DNA from: Paenibacillus endoradicis
GTDB lineage: Bacteria; Bacillota; Bacilli; Paenibacillales; Paenibacillaceae
Length of the DNA: 64,000 nt
Direction of reading: 5' to 3'
Assembly: GCF_024721975.1 (NCBI RefSeq)
Contig: NZ_JANQBB010000001.1
Location: 930,001 to 994,000, forward strand
This document shows, in pieces, positions 61,166 through 64,000 of this stretch. The notes beneath the pieces are model-generated. The model was not told where the DNA came from. It worked only from the letters and a program-made list of their open reading frames with translations, and did not search any database. The first letter of the stretch is position 1; every line of letters begins with the position of its first letter. Both the position numbers and the translations under genes were made by a program.

Positions 61166-61858
61166 ATGAGATTAGAAACTAAAATATTAATTGTTGAAGA
61201 TGATAAAGAAATAAGAGATCTTATAGCGGTCTATTTAGACAATGAAGGCATGATAACTGAGAAGGCAGAGAATGCCATTATTGCTTTGCAGCTTCTGGAC
61301 AAGCAGGATTTTGATCTTATTATTCTGGACATTATGCTTCCTGAAATGGACGGAATAGAAGTATGTATGAAGATTAGAAAAGAACGACATCTCCCAATTA
61401 TTATGCTTTCAGCAAAGTCAGAAGACATGGACAAAATACAAGGCTTAGCTGCAGGGGCTGACGATTACTTGGCCAAACCATTTAATCCATTAGAGCTTAT
61501 AGCTAGAGTAAAGTCACAGCTACGGAGATACAAGAAATACAATACGGATAAGGACCGTAATGCACAGGTGATTGAAATTGGTAGTTTAACGATAAATACA
61601 GATACTCGACAAGTGTGGATTAGCCAACAGGATATCAGACTAACGCCTAAAGAATTTGACATCCTCGAACTGCTAGCACGTAACAAAGGAATTGTTCTAA
61701 GTGTTGAAAAAATATATGAGTCAGTGTGGAAGGAGAACTATTTCAAATCAGACAATACGGTTATGGTGCATATTACTAACATTCGAGAAAAAATAGAAGA
61801 GATCCCAAAACAACCAATATATATTAAAACGGTTTGGGGTGTAGGGTACACATTATGA
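61166..61858 (+). CDS. OmpR-family response regulator
   Basis: 230 residues. Receiver domain with acidic pair VEDD, phospho-acceptor Asp in LIILDIMLPEMDG and Lys in LAKPFNPLE; C-terminal winged helix with RLTPKEFDILELLARNKGIVLSVEKIYESVWKE. GGAGG 6 nt before ATG 61166 sets the start over ATG 61154. Resembles VanR-like regulators. Overlaps the kinase gene by 4 nt (ATGA). Confidence 0.94.
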   Translation: MRLETKILIVEDDKEIRDLIAVYLDNEGMITEKAENAIIALQLLDKQDFDLIILDIMLPEMDGIEVCMKIRKERHLPIIMLSAKSEDMDKIQGLAAGADDYLAKPFNPLELIARVKSQLRRYKKYNTDKDRNAQVIEIGSLTINTDTRQVWISQQDIRLTPKEFDILELLARNKGIVLSVEKIYESVWKENYFKSDNTVMVHITNIREKIEEIPKQPIYIKTVWGVGYTL

Positions 61859-62967
61859 AGGGCTTTCAAGTTAAAAGTAAATTAACTCATAAGCTGCTTT
61901 GGGCAATAAGTATTAGTTTAGTAGGTTCTCTTCTAATACTAACGGTCATTACTCGAGCTGTAGGTAATGCCATAGATCATTATAATGCTAATATAGATTT
62001 AAGCGAGATTAGTCATATTTACTTTTATATCATCTTTTTCATTCTGTTTGTTATTGTAATCGTATCATTTATTTCTATTTTTTTACTTTTAGCAAGATCA
62101 AAGCTTACTTATTTGAAGCATATAACGGAAAGTATTAACGATATTGCAAAGGGAGATTTGAGTTTGAGAATCGACATAAAAGGAAGGGACGAATTAACAC
62201 AGCTTGCCTATAATATTAATGGTATGTCAAAGGACCTTGAGCACAAATTTGAACATGAACGACAATTAGAACGAGTGAAGAATGAATTGATTACAAATAT
62301 TTCACATGATTTACGTACACCGTTAACATCAATAATCGGGTATTTAGGTTTATTGAAAAAGGGGCAGCATCAATCACAAGCTCAATATCAGGATTACCTT
62401 GAAATTACGTACTCTAAATCACTACGACTAAAGCATTTAATTGATGAATTGTTTGATTACACACGACTATCCGGACCAGATGTGAACTTAAATCTAAATG
62501 AGGTTGATCTATCTGCTCTTTTGCAACAGATCGTAGGCGAGTATATTCCTTTATTCGAGAAAGAAAATCTTACGGTGATAAAGACCATACCTATAGATAC
62601 TATTTCTATAATGATAGATATTGAAAAAATGGTTCGTGTGTATGAAAACCTTTTTATGAATGTTATCAAATATAGTATAAAACCATCTGAGATAAAGATA
62701 ACGCTTGAAGTAAAGAAATACAACGCTATAGTAATGGTACAGAATAGAGCACACAAGCCCCCAGTTGCAGATATGAATCAGCTATTTGATCGATTTTTTA
62801 GGGCAAACAGCACAAGAAGTGATAATAGTGGTTCGGGTTTAGGACTTGCTATTGCTAAAAGGATTGTTGAGCTTCATAAGGGAATCATTAATGCGAAATA
62901 TGAAGAAGGGTGGATTCATTTTTCTGTAGAGCTTCCAACAAATACAGAGAAGCTACATTTAATTTAG
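61855..62967 (+). CDS. Sensor histidine kinase, VanS-like
   Basis: 370 residues. Two helices (about 16-36 and 59-84) with a very short external loop, HAMP (about 85-135), HisKA box ELITNISHDLRTPLTSIIGYL and HATPase (ENLFMNVIKYS, RANSTRSDNSGSGLGLAIAKRI). The N-box Asn is present. The tiny outer loop is the intramembrane-sensing layout common for envelope stress kinases. ATG 61855 overlaps the regulator stop. Confidence 0.94.
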   Translation: MKGFQVKSKLTHKLLWAISISLVGSLLILTVITRAVGNAIDHYNANIDLSEISHIYFYIIFFILFVIVIVSFISIFLLLARSKLTYLKHITESINDIAKGDLSLRIDIKGRDELTQLAYNINGMSKDLEHKFEHERQLERVKNELITNISHDLRTPLTSIIGYLGLLKKGQHQSQAQYQDYLEITYSKSLRLKHLIDELFDYTRLSGPDVNLNLNEVDLSALLQQIVGEYIPLFEKENLTVIKTIPIDTISIMIDIEKMVRVYENLFMNVIKYSIKPSEIKITLEVKKYNAIVMVQNRAHKPPVADMNQLFDRFFRANSTRSDNSGSGLGLAIAKRIVELHKGIINAKYEEGWIHFSVELPTNTEKLHLI

Positions 62968-63399
62968 ATGCAATTTGACGATTATTCAATACAAATCTTA
63001 CAATAATTATTGCTTTCCACCACAGTTCACTGCATATCCATTATGGAAACAGCAGAGTTTTGTGGTGCTTTTTATGTTTTTCTATACTCAGAAAGTATCT
63101 TTAGTTTTCTTTCTCCGTGGATGTGGGCTCTCATCACTCGTTTTTTCTTTGTTTACTTACTATAACAAATAAGCTAACAGCGTCTCAATAGCGAACAAAA
63201 ATTCCATTTAAATCTGTATAGATGTTACTTCATATTTTTTCTCCATACTAAAGTGATGTGTTCCCATGGTAATATATAATATAGTTCGCTAAGATACGCC
63301 CATACTAATAATAGGCGATATTATTTCTTTTATTAAGTAACTATAATCGAAATGATCATGCCAAGCGGGTAAATATATAGAATACGAGGAGCAGAGATT
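62968..63399. other. Intergenic region with a possible terminator
   Basis: 432 bp. CACCACAG (about 63018) and TTGTGGTG (about 63060) form an outer stem with a CTGC/GCAG inner pairing, followed by CTTTTT: a probable terminator of the kinase operon. A 65-codon frame here (62975-63172) has no SD and is not called. The rest is AT-rich. Confidence 0.5.
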
Positions 63400-64000
63400 A
63401 TGAAGATATCAGCTTTATTACGCGAACCCAAACAACGTAAATTGTTGTTTAGTGCGGGGCTCAGCTGGCTGTTTGACGCGATGGAGGTTGGGATGATCTC
63501 CTTCATTGTTACCGCACTGGCTGTAGAATGGCATTTGGGTGCACAGCAGGTAGGAATAGTCATGGCTATTAATTCGATTGGTATGGCGGTGGGAGCAGCG
63601 ATATCAGGGTTGCTTGCTGATCGATATGGACGAAGAGCGATTCTGATTTGGACATTGCTTATTTTCTCCATCGCAAGTGGCTTATCAGCATTGGCAACCA
63701 GTTTTGTCGTACTATGTGTACTACGCTTCATAGCTGGATTCGGCCTTGGCGGCGAGTTGCCCGTCGCCACTACGCTCGTATCAGAGTCAGTACCAATAAA
63801 AGATAGAGGTCGTGCGGTCGTTCTACTTGAAAGTTTTTGGGCATTTGGTTGGATTGCTGCGGCATTGATCGCTTACTTTGTTATTCCGGAATATGGCTGG
63901 CGTATGGCCTTTGTAATCGGTACATTTCCAGCTTTTTACGCACTATATCTTAGGAGAGCCATTCAAGACTCGCCAACCTTTAATAAACAGCAAAGTCGAA
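63400..64000 (+). CDS. MFS transporter, 3' end outside window
   Basis: 200 residues visible to the right edge. Starts MKISALLREPKQRKLLFSAGLSWLFDAMEVGMISFIVTAL; the helix 1 Asp in LFDAMEVG, motif A GLLADRYGRRAILIWTLL and RFIAGFGLGGELPVATTLVSE fit the metabolite:H+ symporter or sugar/aromatic-acid MFS group (SP/AAHS-like). GAGGAG lies about 9 nt before the ATG. Substrate unknown. Confidence 0.87.
   Translation, partial: MKISALLREPKQRKLLFSAGLSWLFDAMEVGMISFIVTALAVEWHLGAQQVGIVMAINSIGMAVGAAISGLLADRYGRRAILIWTLLIFSIASGLSALATSFVVLCVLRFIAGFGLGGELPVATTLVSESVPIKDRGRAVVLLESFWAFGWIAAALIAYFVIPEYGWRMAFVIGTFPAFYALYLRRAIQDSPTFNKQQSR

Noticed and set aside
62975..63172. 65-codon plus-strand frame after the VanS-like kinase
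   Set aside because: No SD, and it runs through a terminator-like hairpin; hydrophobic content is explained by T-rich DNA.
63333..63770. 145-codon minus-strand frame at the right edge
   Set aside because: It lies opposite the start of a clear MFS transporter with SD and conserved motifs.

Overview
The window is AT-rich chromosomal DNA of an endospore-forming, low-GC Gram-positive bacterium. It has a gerA-type spore germination operon, Bacillus-type Shine-Dalgarno (SD) sequences, LytR-CpsA-Psr and VanY-like wall enzymes, and lplB/ytcP-type sugar permeases. Gene content and style fit Paenibacillus or a close relative (inference; no rRNA gene or other marker is present to prove it). No tRNA, rRNA, CRISPR array, insertion sequence or prophage was recognised.

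Layout. 0-9 kb: end of a short UvrA-like ABC protein, a GIY-YIG protein, an AraC regulator divergent from a GH43 glycosidase, a cation/proton antiporter, a frameshifted alpha/beta hydrolase, a small membrane protein and a DJ-1/PfpI protein. 9.2-13.7 kb: a complete NAD salvage block (NrtR-like Nudix regulator, nicotinamidase, pncB, nadD, nadE) with two matching palindromic operators. 13.7-30 kb: catalase, an orphan Spo0B-type sensor kinase, and efflux or modifying genes paired with local regulators: MFS/TetR, an accessory FabF with an XRE regulator, TetR/Rossmann protein, MarR/MFS with tandem operators, hydrolase/MerR with a long-spacer promoter, a radical SAM protein and another MFS. 30-40 kb: a secreted copper-amine-oxidase-N-like protein, a DinB protein, then an XRE-cupin regulator divergent from an eight-gene operon that combines a Tm-1-like (UPF0261) protein, a dehydrogenase, a TIM-barrel isomerase, a three-part oligosaccharide ABC importer, a cupin and a PEP-hydrolase-family TIM barrel. 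40-44.4 kb: an operon of a secreted metalloprotease plus two paralogous lipoproteins, a PadR/pentapeptide pair and a polysaccharide deacetylase.

44.4-48.8 kb is an arsenic-type island: a decayed methyltransferase, arsB and arsR on the minus strand, divergent from a Cys-rich MarR and a Cys-tailed flavoprotein that share one operator. 48.8-54.1 kb: a WYL regulator divergent from a VOC protein across a perfect 43-bp inverted repeat, fabI with a palindromic operator, a DUF1569 protein, and an orphan DUF4157 (eCIS-core) protein with a C-terminal region that reads like a PI-kinase/actin-fragmin-kinase-like fold. 54.4-64 kb: VanY-like peptidase, LCP protein, gerAB-gerAA-gerAC, a phospholipid-methyltransferase-like protein with an OmpR/VanS-type two-component system, and the start of an MFS transporter cut by the window edge.

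Most promising for new biology are the DUF4157-kinase-like protein, the Tm-1/ABC operon with its repeated ATTCAAC boxes, the MarR/flavoprotein arm of the arsenic island, and several genes whose only well-placed initiation codon after a strong SD is ATT or CTG. All start choices and functions come from reading the sequence by eye; no database search was run.
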